Part shown: positions 36,006 through 44,666 of the stretch, in pieces
Layout: the number at the start of each line of letters is the position of its first letter
How positions within the stretch are numbered: the stretch's first letter is position 1
Source of the DNA: Candidatus Stoquefichus sp. SB1
Lineage (GTDB): Bacteria > Bacillota_I > Bacilli_A > Erysipelotrichales > Coprobacillaceae
Assembly: GCF_001244545.1 (NCBI RefSeq)
Contig: NZ_LN852695.1
Location: forward strand, 775,158-839,157
Direction of reading: 5' to 3'
DNA: 64,000 nucleotides
Notes under the pieces: generated by a model
Seen by the model: the letters and a program-made list of their open reading frames with translations, nothing else
The model's database searches: none
Told to the model about the DNA's origin: nothing
Made by a program: the position numbers and the translations under genes

Positions 36006-36512
36006 ATGTATAAGGAAAATGATATGATTTTATATGGTTCACAAGGGGTTTGTCGTATTGTCGGTATGACTTCAAGAGAGTTTGGAGGAAATATGATTGA
36101 TTACTATATTCTTAAACCCGTTTATAGTGAAGGTTCTACAGTCTTTGTACCTGTTAATAATGAAGAATTAACGAGTAAGATGAAAAAAATCTTGTCATTA
36201 GATGAAGTCAAAGCTTTGATTCAAACTATGCCAGAAATGGAACTCATATGGATAGATAATGATAATCGACGAAAAGAAAAATATAAAGAAATTATTAAAA
36301 ATGGTAATCGAAATGAACTCATTAGTTTAATTAAAACTTTATATAAGCATCGTGAATCATTAGTAGAGAATGGTAAAAAATTTCATGCAACTGATGAAAA
36401 GTTTTTACAGGATGCTGAGAAAATCTTATATGATGAATTTAAGTATGTTTTAAATATTAAAGAAGAAGAGGTTGTTCCATTTATTATTGAACAGATAGAA
36501 ATGGTTTCGTAG
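36006..36512 (+). CDS. CarD-family transcriptional regulator
   Basis: The 168-residue protein has the N-terminal CarD/TRCF RNA-polymerase-interaction domain (NDMILYGSQGVCRIVGM, YYILKPVYSEGSTVFVPVNN) and a helical C-terminal domain rich in charged residues. CarD/CdnL proteins bind the beta subunit of RNA polymerase and help open promoters, notably of rRNA genes. AAAGGAG precedes the ATG. The gene is monocistronic, with its own promoter, a structured leader and a terminator that overlaps its stop codon. Confidence 0.88.
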   Translation: MYKENDMILYGSQGVCRIVGMTSREFGGNMIDYYILKPVYSEGSTVFVPVNNEELTSKMKKILSLDEVKALIQTMPEMELIWIDNDNRRKEKYKEIIKNGNRNELISLIKTLYKHRESLVENGKKFHATDEKFLQDAEKILYDEFKYVLNIKEEEVVPFIIEQIEMVS

Positions 36513-36536
36513 GTACAAATTTGTACCTTTTTCTTT
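36511..36536 (+). terminator. Terminator overlapping the carD stop codon
   Basis: AGGTAC and GTACCT (36511-36528) form a perfect palindrome around AAATTT, followed by TTTTCTTTT. The stem includes the last bases of the TAG stop. Confidence 0.7.
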
Positions 36537-36637
36537 TGGAAATACGTGGATTTATAGTCTATTTTGTTGAATTATTATATTAAAAAAATTTAGCTTAATC
36601 TTTGCTTGAGAATTGGTTCACATATCTTAATAAATAA

Positions 36638-36666
36638 TTGAAAATTAACTGCAACAATGTTATAAT
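36638..36666 (+). promoter_or_regulatory. pgk-tpiA promoter
   Basis: TTGAAA (36638-36643) and TATAAT (36661-36666) with a 17-base spacer. The start of transcription falls only a few bases before the GGAGGG of pgk, so the leader would be about 18 bases. Confidence 0.7.
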
Positions 36667-36689
36667 TCATTCATGGAGGGTTGACGAAA

Positions 36690-37874
36690 ATGGATAAAAA
36701 AACAATCAAAGATATTGAAGTCGCTGGAAAAACTGTCTTAGTTCGTGTAGACTTCAACGTACCTAGAAACAAAGAAACAGGAGAAATTACAAACGATAAT
36801 AGAATCGTTGCTGCTTTACCTACTCTAAAATATTTATTAGAACATGGACCTAAAGCAATTGTATTATTCTCACATTTAGGAAAAGTAAAAACAGAAGAAG
36901 ACAAAGCTAAAAATGATTTGTCTGTTGTTGCACCTAGATTATCTGAATTATTAGGAGTAGATGTTAAATTTGTAAATTGTACAAGAGGTGAAGAACTTGA
37001 AAATGCTGTTAAAGAAGCAAACAATGGTCAAGTGATCTTAGTACAAAATACACGTTATGAAGCTGGAGAAAGCAAAAATGATCCAGAACTTGGAAAATAT
37101 TGGGCATCATTAGGTGATGTATTTGTTGAAGATGCATTTGGTTCTGTACATAGAGCACATGCTTCTACAGCTGGAATCCCTGCTCATTTACCATCAGCAG
37201 CTGGTTTCTTAGTAGAAAAAGAAATTGCTTATATTGGAAAAGCTGTTAGTAATCCAGAAAGACCTATGGTTGCAATCTTAGGTGGAGCTAAAGTTTCTGA
37301 TAAGATTTTAGTTATTGAAAACTTGTTAAAAATCGCTGATAAAGTTATTGTTGGTGGAGGTATGACTTATACTTTCATGAAAGCAATGGGGCACAGTATT
37401 GGTAATTCTTTAGTTGAAGATGATCGTGTTGAAGTTGCTAAAGAAATTATTGCTAAAGGTGGAGATAAATTAATCTTACCTGTTGACTCTGTTATCAACA
37501 ATGCTTTTGCAGATTCTGGAGATATTAAAGAATGTGGTGAAGATGTACCTGATGGATATATGGGATTAGACATTGGACCTAAATCTGTTGAAAATATCAA
37601 AAAAGCTTTGGAAGGTGCAAAAACAGTGATCTGGAATGGACCAATGGGTGTATTTGAAATGGAACCATTTGCTAAAGGAACAATTGCTGTATGTGAAGCA
37701 TTAGCTTCTTTAGATGATGCAAATACTATTATCGGTGGTGGAGATAGTGCTGCTGCTGTTATGCAATTAGGATATGCTGATAAAGTTTCTCACATTTCTA
37801 CTGGTGGTGGAGCTTCATTAGAATACATGGAAGGTAAAGTATTACCTGGTATTGCTGCTATTGATGATAAATAA
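36690..37874 (+). CDS. pgk: Phosphoglycerate kinase
   Basis: Phosphoglycerate kinase makes ATP from 1,3-bisphosphoglycerate. The 394-residue protein has the N-terminal [11 protein letters not shown], the substrate-binding FSHLG and NTRY segments, [14 protein letters not shown], and the C-terminal nucleotide-binding GGGDSAAAV. The ATG at 36690 follows GGAGGG; an in-frame TTG at 36681 is less likely. It is followed by tpiA after 15 bases, forming a two-gene glycolytic operon without gap. Confidence 0.97.
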   Translation: MDKKTIKDIEVAGKTVLVRVDFNVPRNKETGEITNDNRIVAALPTLKYLLEHGPKAIVLFSHLGKVKTEEDKAKNDLSVVAPRLSELLGVDVKFVNCTRGEELENAVKEANNGQVILVQNTRYEAGESKNDPELGKYWASLGDVFVEDAFGSVHRAHASTAGIPAHLPSAAGFLVEKEIAYIGKAVSNPERPMVAILGGAKVSDKILVIENLLKIADKVIVGGGMTYTFMKAMGHSIGNSLVEDDRVEVAKEIIAKGGDKLILPVDSVINNAFADSGDIKECGEDVPDGYMGLDIGPKSVENIKKALEGAKTVIWNGPMGVFEMEPFAKGTIAVCEALASLDDANTIIGGGDSAAAVMQLGYADKVSHISTGGGASLEYMEGKVLPGIAAIDDK

Positions 37875-37889
37875 TTAGGGAGAATGAAA

Positions 37890-38633
37890 ATGAGAAAACC
37901 AATTATCGTAGGAAACTGGAAAATGAATAAAACAATTGCTGAAACAAAAGCTTTTGTTGAAGCAGTTGATGGAGCAGTGAAAGATACTGCTGATTGGGGA
38001 ATTGCAACTCCATATTTAGCATTACAAACTGCTAAAGAAAATGCTAAGAATTTAATTGTGGCTGCTGAAAACTGTCACTTTAAAGATAACGGTGCTTATA
38101 CTGGAGAAATCAGTGTAGAAATGTTGAAAGAAATTGGAATTGAATGGGTTATCTTAGGACATTCTGAAAGAAGACAATATTTTGGTGAAACTGATGAAAC
38201 AGTTAATGCAAAAATGTTACAAGTTTTACATAACGATATGACTCCAATCGTATGTGTTGGTGAAACTTTAGAAGAATATGAAGCAGGAACAACAAAAGAT
38301 GTTGTGAAAACACAAACAGTTGCTGCATTTAAAGATGTATGTCCTGCTTGTGCTGGAAGAGTTGTTATTGCTTATGAACCAGTATGGGCTATTGGTACAG
38401 GAAAAACTGCAACTAATGAAATTGCTCAAGATGTTTGTGCATATATTAGAAGCGTTGTTGCTGAATTATATGGTCAAGATGTTGCTGATAAAGTGAGAAT
38501 CCAATATGGTGGATCTGTAAAACCAGAAGGATTAAAAGAATTATTAGAACAACCTGATATTGATGGAGCATTAGTTGGTGGAGCTTCTTTAGTAGAAGAT
38601 TCTTACAAAGCTATGATTGCTGCATTAGATTAA
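37890..38633 (+). CDS. tpiA: Triosephosphate isomerase
   Basis: Triosephosphate isomerase interconverts dihydroxyacetone phosphate and glyceraldehyde 3-phosphate. The 247-residue protein begins MRKPIIVGNWKMNK with the catalytic lysine K12, and has the histidine loop ILGHSERR, the catalytic glutamate in AYEPVWAIGTGKTAT and the phosphate-binding YGGSVKPE. AGGGAG sits six bases before the ATG at 37890 but directly against an ATG at 37884, so the former is preferred and agrees with family starts. It lies in an operon with pgk and ends in a terminator. Confidence 0.97.
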   Translation: MRKPIIVGNWKMNKTIAETKAFVEAVDGAVKDTADWGIATPYLALQTAKENAKNLIVAAENCHFKDNGAYTGEISVEMLKEIGIEWVILGHSERRQYFGETDETVNAKMLQVLHNDMTPIVCVGETLEEYEAGTTKDVVKTQTVAAFKDVCPACAGRVVIAYEPVWAIGTGKTATNEIAQDVCAYIRSVVAELYGQDVADKVRIQYGGSVKPEGLKELLEQPDIDGALVGGASLVEDSYKAMIAALD

Positions 38634-38642
38634 TAATGAATG

Positions 38643-38674
38643 AGACTCATAATTATATTATGGGTCTTTTTTTA
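38643..38674 (+). terminator. Terminator of pgk-tpiA
   Basis: AGACTCATAA (38643-38652) pairs with TTATGGGTCT (38658-38667), one wobble, followed by seven T. Confidence 0.8.
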
Positions 38675-38707
38675 ATATAGAGAAATTTGAATCATGAATT
38701 TATCTGA

Positions 38708-38772
38708 TAATAAAAGAAAGAGAAAGGAAGTCGTTATTTCATTGATTAATGCAATGATTATAAGACTTCCTT
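38708..38772 (-). terminator. Long hairpin downstream of the TetR gene, probable terminator
   Basis: An imperfect hairpin of about 49 bases (outer arms AAGGAAGTC at 38724-38732 and GACTTCCTT at 38764-38772, inner arms TTAT/ATAA and TCATTG/CAATGA) ends just past the minus-strand TetR gene and is followed on that strand by a T-rich run (TCTCTTTCTTTT). Confidence 0.55.
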
Positions 38773-38787
38773 ATTATTGAATAGGAG

Positions 38788-39369
38788 TTATGACTTTTTA
38801 TTATGATATTTTATTTTATGATAGAATAATTCAGTTGGCTGATCACATAAAAGATAAAGATCTTCGCAGACATCTTGTATTGATATTTTATCATAGTTAT
38901 CTAACCAGCATTTTGTATAACTGATCATAGCATCAATCATATAAGATATGTTTAATTTAACTTTAATATCTTGACAAAGAATATCAAAATCTTGAATAAC
39001 AGATGACATAGGTTCTCTGATAACAGATTGAAAAAGAATTTCTTTAAATCGAAGGGATGGACATTTTAAAAGAGTTGAAATAATCAATCTGTTTTGATTC
39101 ACAACCTGAATATACCATTGTGTACATTTTCTGATATCATTGATATCAGGTGGTGTGTTTTGAAAATCAGCTTCAATATCTTGATAAATACTGTTAATTA
39201 AGTCATCAATAGTTTGATAGTGGATATAAAAAGTATTTCTACTAATTAAAGCATTTTTACAAATTTCTGAAATTGTAACTTTTTGATAATCTTTTTCATT
39301 GATTAAATCAAGAAATGTTTGTTTTATTATTTTTTCAGTCTTGATAAAACGTAAATCATTTTTGTTCAT
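38788..39369 (-). CDS. TetR-family transcriptional regulator
   Basis: The start ATG at 39367-39369 gives 193 residues; the frame is open to 39522 but that would overlap the divergent SDR gene. The N-terminal helix-turn-helix is clear (IIKQTFLDLINEKDYQKVTI then ISRNTFYIHYQTIDDLI). The C-terminal ligand domain is not assignable to a ligand. GAGGT lies about ten bases before the start. It is divergent from the SDR gene, with a candidate palindromic operator at 39397-39417 between them, so it probably represses that dehydrogenase and itself. Confidence 0.88.
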   Translation of the reverse strand: MNKNDLRFIKTEKIIKQTFLDLINEKDYQKVTISEICKNALISRNTFYIHYQTIDDLINSIYQDIEADFQNTPPDINDIRKCTQWYIQVVNQNRLIISTLLKCPSLRFKEILFQSVIREPMSSVIQDFDILCQDIKVKLNISYMIDAMISYTKCWLDNYDKISIQDVCEDLYLLCDQPTELFYHKIKYHNKKS

Positions 39370-39396
39370 TTTGTTAGATACCTCACAATTATAGGA

Positions 39397-39417
39397 CGTT
39401 ATGTATATTATATGACG
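39397..39417. promoter_or_regulatory. Candidate TetR operator
   Basis: An imperfect 21-bp palindrome with arms CGTTATGTAT and ATATATGACG-like ends (outer CGT...ACG matched, two mismatches per arm) lies between the divergent TetR and SDR genes. Confidence 0.35.
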
Positions 39418-39436
39418 AATTGATAAATATTGCAAA

Positions 39437-39465
39437 TTGAAAAAATATTGCTCATATTTTAGAAT
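39437..39465 (+). promoter_or_regulatory. Promoter of the SDR gene
   Basis: TTGAAA (39437-39442), 17-base spacer, TAGAAT (39460-39465), about 30 bases before the start codon. Confidence 0.6.
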
Positions 39466-39494
39466 GAATTTATAAAGAGATAAAGGAGGAAAAT

Positions 39495-40256
39495 ATGAAC
39501 AGATTAAGTAACAAAGTTGCAATTATTACAGGAGCAGCACAAGGAGTTGGTTTAGCAACAGTTAAAATGTTTTTAAAAGAAGGTGCATTTGTAGTTGGAA
39601 CAGATATTAATTATGAAAAATTAGATGAGAATATGAAAAAGTTAGGTGAAGAACATCTTATATGGTTTAAACATGATGTATCTAGCGAAGATGACTGGAA
39701 AAGAATTGTAGATGCAACAATTGAGAGATTTGGTAAATTAGATGTATTAGTTAATAATGCGGGATTTATTGTTGGTAAAAATGTTATGGAAGAATCACTT
39801 GAAGAATGGAACAAAGTTATGAGTGTAAGTGCAACAGGTGCTTTTCTTGGGATAAAGACATGTTCAAGTGTGATGGGAACTGAAGGACACAGTTCAATTG
39901 TGAATATTTCTTCTGGGGCTGGATTGGTTGGAGGTCCAAGAACCGGAAATGATGCTGCCTATAATACTGCAAAAGGTGGAGAAAGACTTTTGACTAAACA
40001 TAGTGCTCATGCATTAGCGTCAAAAAGAATTAGAGTGAATTCAATCCATCCGGGGTCAATTATGACAGATATGTTGAAAGCGTATCTTGAAATGGATCCA
40101 AATTGTATGGAGAGTAGTAAACCATTTTGTCCTTTATATCCTCACTATTCAGAACCAGAAGATATTGCTAATGCTATTATCTTTTTGGCATCAGATGAGT
40201 CCAAAACAATTACTGGAGCAGAACTTGCGGTTGATAATGGATTAGCATCTTATTAA
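39495..40256 (+). CDS. Short-chain dehydrogenase/reductase
   Basis: The 253-residue protein is a classical SDR: the nucleotide loop TGAAQGVG (residues 12-19), the NNAG motif (87-90), and the catalytic triad S139 or S140, Y156 and K160 (YNTAK). An aspartate at residue 37, at the end of the second strand, favours NAD over NADP. AAAGGAGG precedes the ATG. The overall shape is like secondary alcohol and hydroxysteroid dehydrogenases, which are common in gut Bacillota, but the substrate cannot be read from the sequence. Control by the divergent TetR gene is likely. Confidence 0.9.
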   Translation: MNRLSNKVAIITGAAQGVGLATVKMFLKEGAFVVGTDINYEKLDENMKKLGEEHLIWFKHDVSSEDDWKRIVDATIERFGKLDVLVNNAGFIVGKNVMEESLEEWNKVMSVSATGAFLGIKTCSSVMGTEGHSSIVNISSGAGLVGGPRTGNDAAYNTAKGGERLLTKHSAHALASKRIRVNSIHPGSIMTDMLKAYLEMDPNCMESSKPFCPLYPHYSEPEDIANAIIFLASDESKTITGAELAVDNGLASY

Positions 40257-40272
40257 GTTTATGATTCAATAG

Positions 40273-40300
40273 GGTATAGATTTTACATCTATGCCTTTTC
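40273..40300 (+). terminator. Terminator after the SDR gene
   Basis: GGTATAGAT (40273-40281) pairs with ATCTATGCC (40287-40295), one wobble, followed by TTTTC. The rest of the interval up to the helicase gene shows nothing further that I can name. Confidence 0.65.
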
Positions 40301-40462
40301 ATATATAATGAAATCAAAGATGTAAAAGTTGTCAATAATGAATTTATTATATATAGAGGATAAAACACATCGAAAGAAGCATATAAAACATCAGTTTATA
40401 AAATAGTTCTTGCATGTTTCATTGAATTCGTGGATACTAGGGAAGTAGAAACGAGGATAATT

Positions 40463-41899
40463 ATGAAATTTACAGAATTGAATATTGATAGAAGAATAAA
40501 AGAAGCGCTTGATAAGTTAGGATATAGTGAGACAACTGAAGTACAATCAATTGTCATTCCTGAATTAAAACAAGAACATGATGTTATTGTGAAAGCAAAA
40601 ACTGGAAGTGGGAAAACGGCAGCTTTTGCAATTCCGCTTATAGATGCGGTTGTTTTTGAAGAAAACAAACCACAAGTTTTGGTTTTAACACCTACTAGAG
40701 AGTTGGCAATACAAGTTAAAGAAGATTTTGATAATATTGGAACTTATAAGAAAATAAAAACTTTAGCTATTTTTGGAAAACAGCCATATAAATTTCAAAT
40801 ACAGGATTTAAAACAAAAAACACATGTTGTTGTGGCAACACCAGGACGTTTGTTGGATCATTTAAAAAGAGGTACATTTGATGCAAGTTGTTTAAAATAT
40901 TTAGTTTTAGATGAAGCAGATGAAATGTTGAATATGGGGTTTATTGAAACAGTTGAAGACATTATTGAACAATTACCTGTGAAAAGAACAACGTGTCTTT
41001 TTTCAGCAACCTTACCTGAAAAGATTCAGGAACTCACAGAAAGGTTTATGCAGGAACCTTTACAAGTTCATGTCAAACAATCACAAATTGTTGATCAGCA
41101 AATTGAGGCCTATGCATATGAAATATCAGGAGCTATGAAGAACGATTTTTTATTCAAATTAATTGTGCATGAAAAACCAGCAAGTGCCATTATTTTTTGT
41201 GAAACGCAGGAAAAAGTCGATACAGTTTATAATATGCTTATTAAAAATAGAGTTTCTGTACATAGAATTCATGGTGGCATGTTACAGTCTGAGCGTCTTT
41301 TGAATATGGAAGATTTCCGATTAGGGAAAGTTCAATTTTTAGTAGCAACTGATGTAGCTGCAAGGGGGATTGACATTGAAAATATTTCTCATGTCATAAA
41401 CTATGATTTACCCATGGAACCACAAAATTATGTTCATAGAATTGGTAGAACAGCAAGAAATAATAAAACAGGAACTGCGATTTCATTCATCACTCAAAAT
41501 GACCATAAACGTCGCATGCGTATAGAAGATTATACAAATTCATCATTTGAGATAAGAGATAATGAAACAATCTTACAAACAGTTGTGAATCATCAGTCAT
41601 TAAGTGAGCTTAAAAAGAAGATTGTTCGTAAGACGAAAAAGAATAATGAATTAAAAAAAGATATAACAAAACTTTATTTTAATGTAGGAAAAAGAAAGAA
41701 AATAGCTGCTGGAAACTTAGTTGGTGCAATATGTGCTCTTGATGATTTAGATGGTGATGATATTGGTGTCATTCAAGTTCAGGATACATGCAGTTATGTG
41801 AGTATTTTAAATGGTAAGGGTAAAACTGTTGCTCAAAGACTTAATCAAACGCTTATTAAAGGCAGAACAATGAGAGTAGAAATTGCCCATAATGAATAG
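40463..41899 (+). CDS. dbpA: DEAD-box RNA helicase, DbpA type
   Basis: The 478-residue protein shows the helicase motifs in order: Q-motif region (SETTEVQSIVIPEL), AKTGSGKTAAF, PTRELAIQ, TPGRLLDHL, VLDEADEML, SAT, DVAARGIDI and HRIGRTARN. After the helicase core a C-terminal DbpA-type RNA-binding domain (about 405-478; KLYFNVGKRKKIAAGNLVGA) is present. Length and domain order match Bacillus YxiN/DbpA, which acts on hairpin 92 of 23S rRNA during large-subunit assembly. The ATG at 40463 follows CGAGGAT. The gene appears to be transcribed alone. Confidence 0.9.
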   Translation: MKFTELNIDRRIKEALDKLGYSETTEVQSIVIPELKQEHDVIVKAKTGSGKTAAFAIPLIDAVVFEENKPQVLVLTPTRELAIQVKEDFDNIGTYKKIKTLAIFGKQPYKFQIQDLKQKTHVVVATPGRLLDHLKRGTFDASCLKYLVLDEADEMLNMGFIETVEDIIEQLPVKRTTCLFSATLPEKIQELTERFMQEPLQVHVKQSQIVDQQIEAYAYEISGAMKNDFLFKLIVHEKPASAIIFCETQEKVDTVYNMLIKNRVSVHRIHGGMLQSERLLNMEDFRLGKVQFLVATDVAARGIDIENISHVINYDLPMEPQNYVHRIGRTARNNKTGTAISFITQNDHKRRMRIEDYTNSSFEIRDNETILQTVVNHQSLSELKKKIVRKTKKNNELKKDITKLYFNVGKRKKIAAGNLVGAICALDDLDGDDIGVIQVQDTCSYVSILNGKGKTVAQRLNQTLIKGRTMRVEIAHNE

Positions 41900-41947
41900 A
41901 AAAAAGAATTGATAGTCTATATTAAGAAATTCTTAAGAATTGTTTTG

Positions 41948-41976
41948 TTGACATTAATTTTTAAAATGTATACTAT
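41948..41976 (+). promoter_or_regulatory. Promoter of the lipoprotein gene
   Basis: TTGACA (41948-41953), 17-base spacer, TACTAT (41971-41976), 24 bases before the start codon. Confidence 0.7.
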
Positions 41977-42000
41977 ATGTTTATAAACGGAGGGACAAAT

Positions 42001-42774
42001 ATGAAATTGAAAGGAATAATAGCATGTTTGTGCGCTATGATGTTAGTTGGTTGTGGAACTTCAGATAAAACAGCAGGATCAACATCTTCAAAAGAACTTT
42101 ATGAAAACCTAAATGGTAAAGAAACTCTAGCTGAAGTGATTAAGAAGATGAATAATGATGTTTCTTATGTGAAGAGTCTTACTGATGAAAATGGTAATAT
42201 TGTGAATAATGAAACTTATAAAATAGATGGACAACTTTGTTTTGTATCTAAATCTATCTTTGAAGAAGAATCATATGATACATTGTTTTATACAATTACT
42301 CAGGGTAAAAATTTCTATTCACTTTATTTAGGTAATGATAATACATATAAATGTGATATTATCAATGATTATTCTAATATTGTAAATCAAATACATGTAG
42401 ATTATTTAGCTGATAAAGCTTATGAAGTTTACAATGTAGAAAGAAAAGATGAAGGAGATCAAATCATTTTAACCATTCAATTAAAGATGACTGAGGATAC
42501 AGGTGGTGGTGTTGATGAAACAGAAACACGTTATGCATCAAATACTATGACAATCCGTAAAGATGGTTATATGACTAAAGAAGATATTGTTTATTATACA
42601 GATGATCAATTTTCCAAAGCAACAGGTGATATAAAGACCATTACATATTCTGATTTTAATAGTAAGAATCAAAAAGATTTTGAAAAAGAAATAGAATTAA
42701 TTGAATCTTGTGATGGATTAACAAATCAGGAAGTCAAAGAAAAATTAAACTTAACAGCTAATGGAGAAGCTTAG
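42001..42774 (+). CDS. Lipoprotein of unknown function
   Basis: The 257-residue protein has a lipoprotein signal peptide ending in the lipobox LVGC with C18 as the lipid-attachment site. The mature part is mostly hydrophilic, with no domain I recognise; the organisation (a short repeat-like region of beta strands, KIDGQLCFVSKS, YASNTMTIRKDGYMTK) recalls LolA/LppX-like outer lipoproteins of Gram-positives, but this is only an impression. The ATG at 42001 follows GGAGGG and a strong promoter. It is monocistronic: a terminator spans the stop codon. Confidence 0.8.
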   Translation: MKLKGIIACLCAMMLVGCGTSDKTAGSTSSKELYENLNGKETLAEVIKKMNNDVSYVKSLTDENGNIVNNETYKIDGQLCFVSKSIFEEESYDTLFYTITQGKNFYSLYLGNDNTYKCDIINDYSNIVNQIHVDYLADKAYEVYNVERKDEGDQIILTIQLKMTEDTGGGVDETETRYASNTMTIRKDGYMTKEDIVYYTDDQFSKATGDIKTITYSDFNSKNQKDFEKEIELIESCDGLTNQEVKEKLNLTANGEA

Positions 42775-42787
42775 GCTTCTCTTTTTC
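42764..42787 (+). terminator. Terminator overlapping the lipoprotein stop codon
   Basis: GAGAAGC (42764-42770) and GCTTCTC (42775-42781) with loop TTAG and a run of five T. The last codons and the TAG stop form the stem and loop. Confidence 0.75.
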
Positions 42788-42949
42788 ATTATATGAAAAA
42801 AAGAGCTTATTTTTGGAATGAATTTTCAATATAAATAGTGATATTCAACATAATTTGACATCTTAAATCCAAAACAAAGAAAAGCCATATGAAAATATTT
42901 TGGAAACCCTTACAATAAACTCACATTAACAAATGAGAGGAGAGTTTTT

Positions 42950-44290
42950 ATGAGTTTAGGTGATAAACTTACTGAAAAATTATTGATTGTCGCTTCAAAA
43001 ATCAGTAATCAAAGACATATGTCGGCGATAAAAAATGCATTTACTGCATTGCTTCCAATTATTATTACAGGAGCATTTTGTACATTATTTTCAAATGTTG
43101 TATGTTCAACGACAACAACTGGTATTTCTTTAGCAAAATTACCAGGTATGTCATGGTTAGAGAGTTTGACTGGAATGTTTACAGCAGCAAATTATGCAAC
43201 TTTGAATTTCTTGACTATTGGAACAGTTGTTCTTATCGCGATTGAATTAGGAAAACAATTAAAGCATAAAGAGATTGTTGTCCCTGTTATTGCATTGGCA
43301 TCATATATCAGTTTATGTGATACATTCACAAATGTCACTGTTGAAGGTGTTGAAGATTTGGTAAATGTTGCGAATGTGATACCAAAAGAATTTACAAATG
43401 CACAAGGATTATTCTTAGGTATGATTGTTGCAATGGTTTCTATAGAAATCTATTGTCGTATGGCTGATTCAGGTAAGTTAAGTATTAAAATGCCTGATAC
43501 AGTTCCAACAAATGTATCTCAATCATTTAATGTTTTATTTCCAGGTGTTTTAACAATTTTATTAATTTCTGGTTTTGGTTTATTATTCCAAAATGTCTTT
43601 GGAATTTCTGTATACAATGCAATCAGTGCTTGTATTCAAACACCATTACGTGGGGTTCTGACAGGCTTACCAGGATATTTATTGATCTTTGGATTATCAT
43701 GTGTATTCTGGGTTATTGGTATTCATGGAACACAGGTTTTAAAACCTGTTTATCAAGCAACGATGTTAGAAGCAGTTGTATCTAATACTGATGCGGTACA
43801 AAATGGACAAGCACCTCAATTTATTTTAAATGAAACATTTATTTCTTGTTTTACAACAATGGGTGGTGCTGGTATTACTATTGGTTTGGTTATTGCTTTA
43901 TTATTTGCCTCAAAGCGTGATGATTATAAAGCGATTGCGAAGTTATCTTTAGCTCCAGGATTATTTAATATTAATGAAACAATGACATTTGGATTGCCAA
44001 TTGTATTAAATCCAATGTTTATGATTCCTTTTATTTTAACACCAATCTTAACTGCATCATTTGCCTATATTATGACAACAATTGGTTTTTGTGGCACAAT
44101 GGTTTATGCTGTTCCATGGACAACTCCACCATTACTGATTGCCTGGTTAGGTTCAGGAGGAAGCATTGGGGCAGTGATTACTCAAGCTATTTGTATCGTG
44201 ATTTCTATAGCTGTTTATTTACCATTTGTCTTTGTCACAAATAAACAAGCAAAAAATGAAGCAGAAAAATTAGTTCAAATCGAAGAATAG
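42950..44290 (+). CDS. PTS system IIC component, cellobiose/lactose family
   Basis: The 446-residue membrane protein begins like the IIC at 12.9 kb (LIVASKISNQRHMSAIKNAF) and has CVFWVIGIHGTQVLKPVYQA and FNINETMTFGLPIVLNPMFM, with about ten hydrophobic segments. The family motif NEPxxFGxP here reads NETMTFGLP, the conserved proline being threonine. GAGAGGAGAG precedes the ATG. No IIA or IIB is adjacent. A GH1 enzyme of the phospho-beta-glucosidase type lies 1.3 kb downstream, so a beta-glucoside is the likely substrate, brought in as the 6-phosphate. Three TTTTGGA half-sites lie between 42811 and 42904. Confidence 0.88.
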   Translation: MSLGDKLTEKLLIVASKISNQRHMSAIKNAFTALLPIIITGAFCTLFSNVVCSTTTTGISLAKLPGMSWLESLTGMFTAANYATLNFLTIGTVVLIAIELGKQLKHKEIVVPVIALASYISLCDTFTNVTVEGVEDLVNVANVIPKEFTNAQGLFLGMIVAMVSIEIYCRMADSGKLSIKMPDTVPTNVSQSFNVLFPGVLTILLISGFGLLFQNVFGISVYNAISACIQTPLRGVLTGLPGYLLIFGLSCVFWVIGIHGTQVLKPVYQATMLEAVVSNTDAVQNGQAPQFILNETFISCFTTMGGAGITIGLVIALLFASKRDDYKAIAKLSLAPGLFNINETMTFGLPIVLNPMFMIPFILTPILTASFAYIMTTIGFCGTMVYAVPWTTPPLLIAWLGSGGSIGAVITQAICIVISIAVYLPFVFVTNKQAKNEAEKLVQIEE

Positions 44291-44304
44291 GAGAAACAAT
44301 AACT

Positions 44305-44577
44305 ATGTCAAAAAGAGTGAAAGATAAATATGAAGGTTTAACAGCTAGACAGATCAATATATTAAAGATGAAGGAAGAATTAAATAAACCTGATCCAAAT
44401 GCTATAAAACCATTTGAAAAATATAAAATATTAACATATATATTTAATCTTATTTTTCCTCCCTATGCCCTTTATCGTATTTGGAAAAAAGAATCACCTT
44501 TTTGCATCACAGAACGTGTTGGTCAAACAATGTTATGTGTTATTTATATGCTTGCACTTATTTCTATGAAACTATAA
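44305..44577 (+). CDS. Small membrane protein of unknown function
   Basis: This 90-residue protein starts 14 bases after the PTS IIC and has a basic, hydrophilic N-terminus (KYEGLTARQINILKMKEELN) and two hydrophobic stretches (about residues 47-62 and 72-88). I do not recognise it. Tight spacing and a shared terminator put it in one operon with the IIC; in view of that it may be an accessory to the transporter, but nothing in the sequence shows it. Confidence 0.7.
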   Translation: MSKRVKDKYEGLTARQINILKMKEELNKPDPNAIKPFEKYKILTYIFNLIFPPYALYRIWKKESPFCITERVGQTMLCVIYMLALISMKL

Positions 44578-44598
44578 GCCTGATTTCAGGCTTATTTT
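44576..44598 (+). terminator. Terminator overlapping the stop of the small membrane protein
   Basis: AAGCCTGA (44576-44583) and TCAGGCTT (44586-44593), followed by ATTTTCATTTT. The stem starts in the TAA stop codon. Confidence 0.65.
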
Positions 44599-44666
44599 CA
44601 TTTTATTAAAATATCAAACATACTTGAGAAAAGTTGTTATACTTGAAGTTGAAAGAGGGTGGCTTT

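Noticed and set aside
39370-39522. 51-residue N-terminal extension of the TetR protein
   Set aside because: It would cross the promoter and start of the divergent SDR gene and has no family resemblance; the ATG at 39369 gives a normal TetR length.
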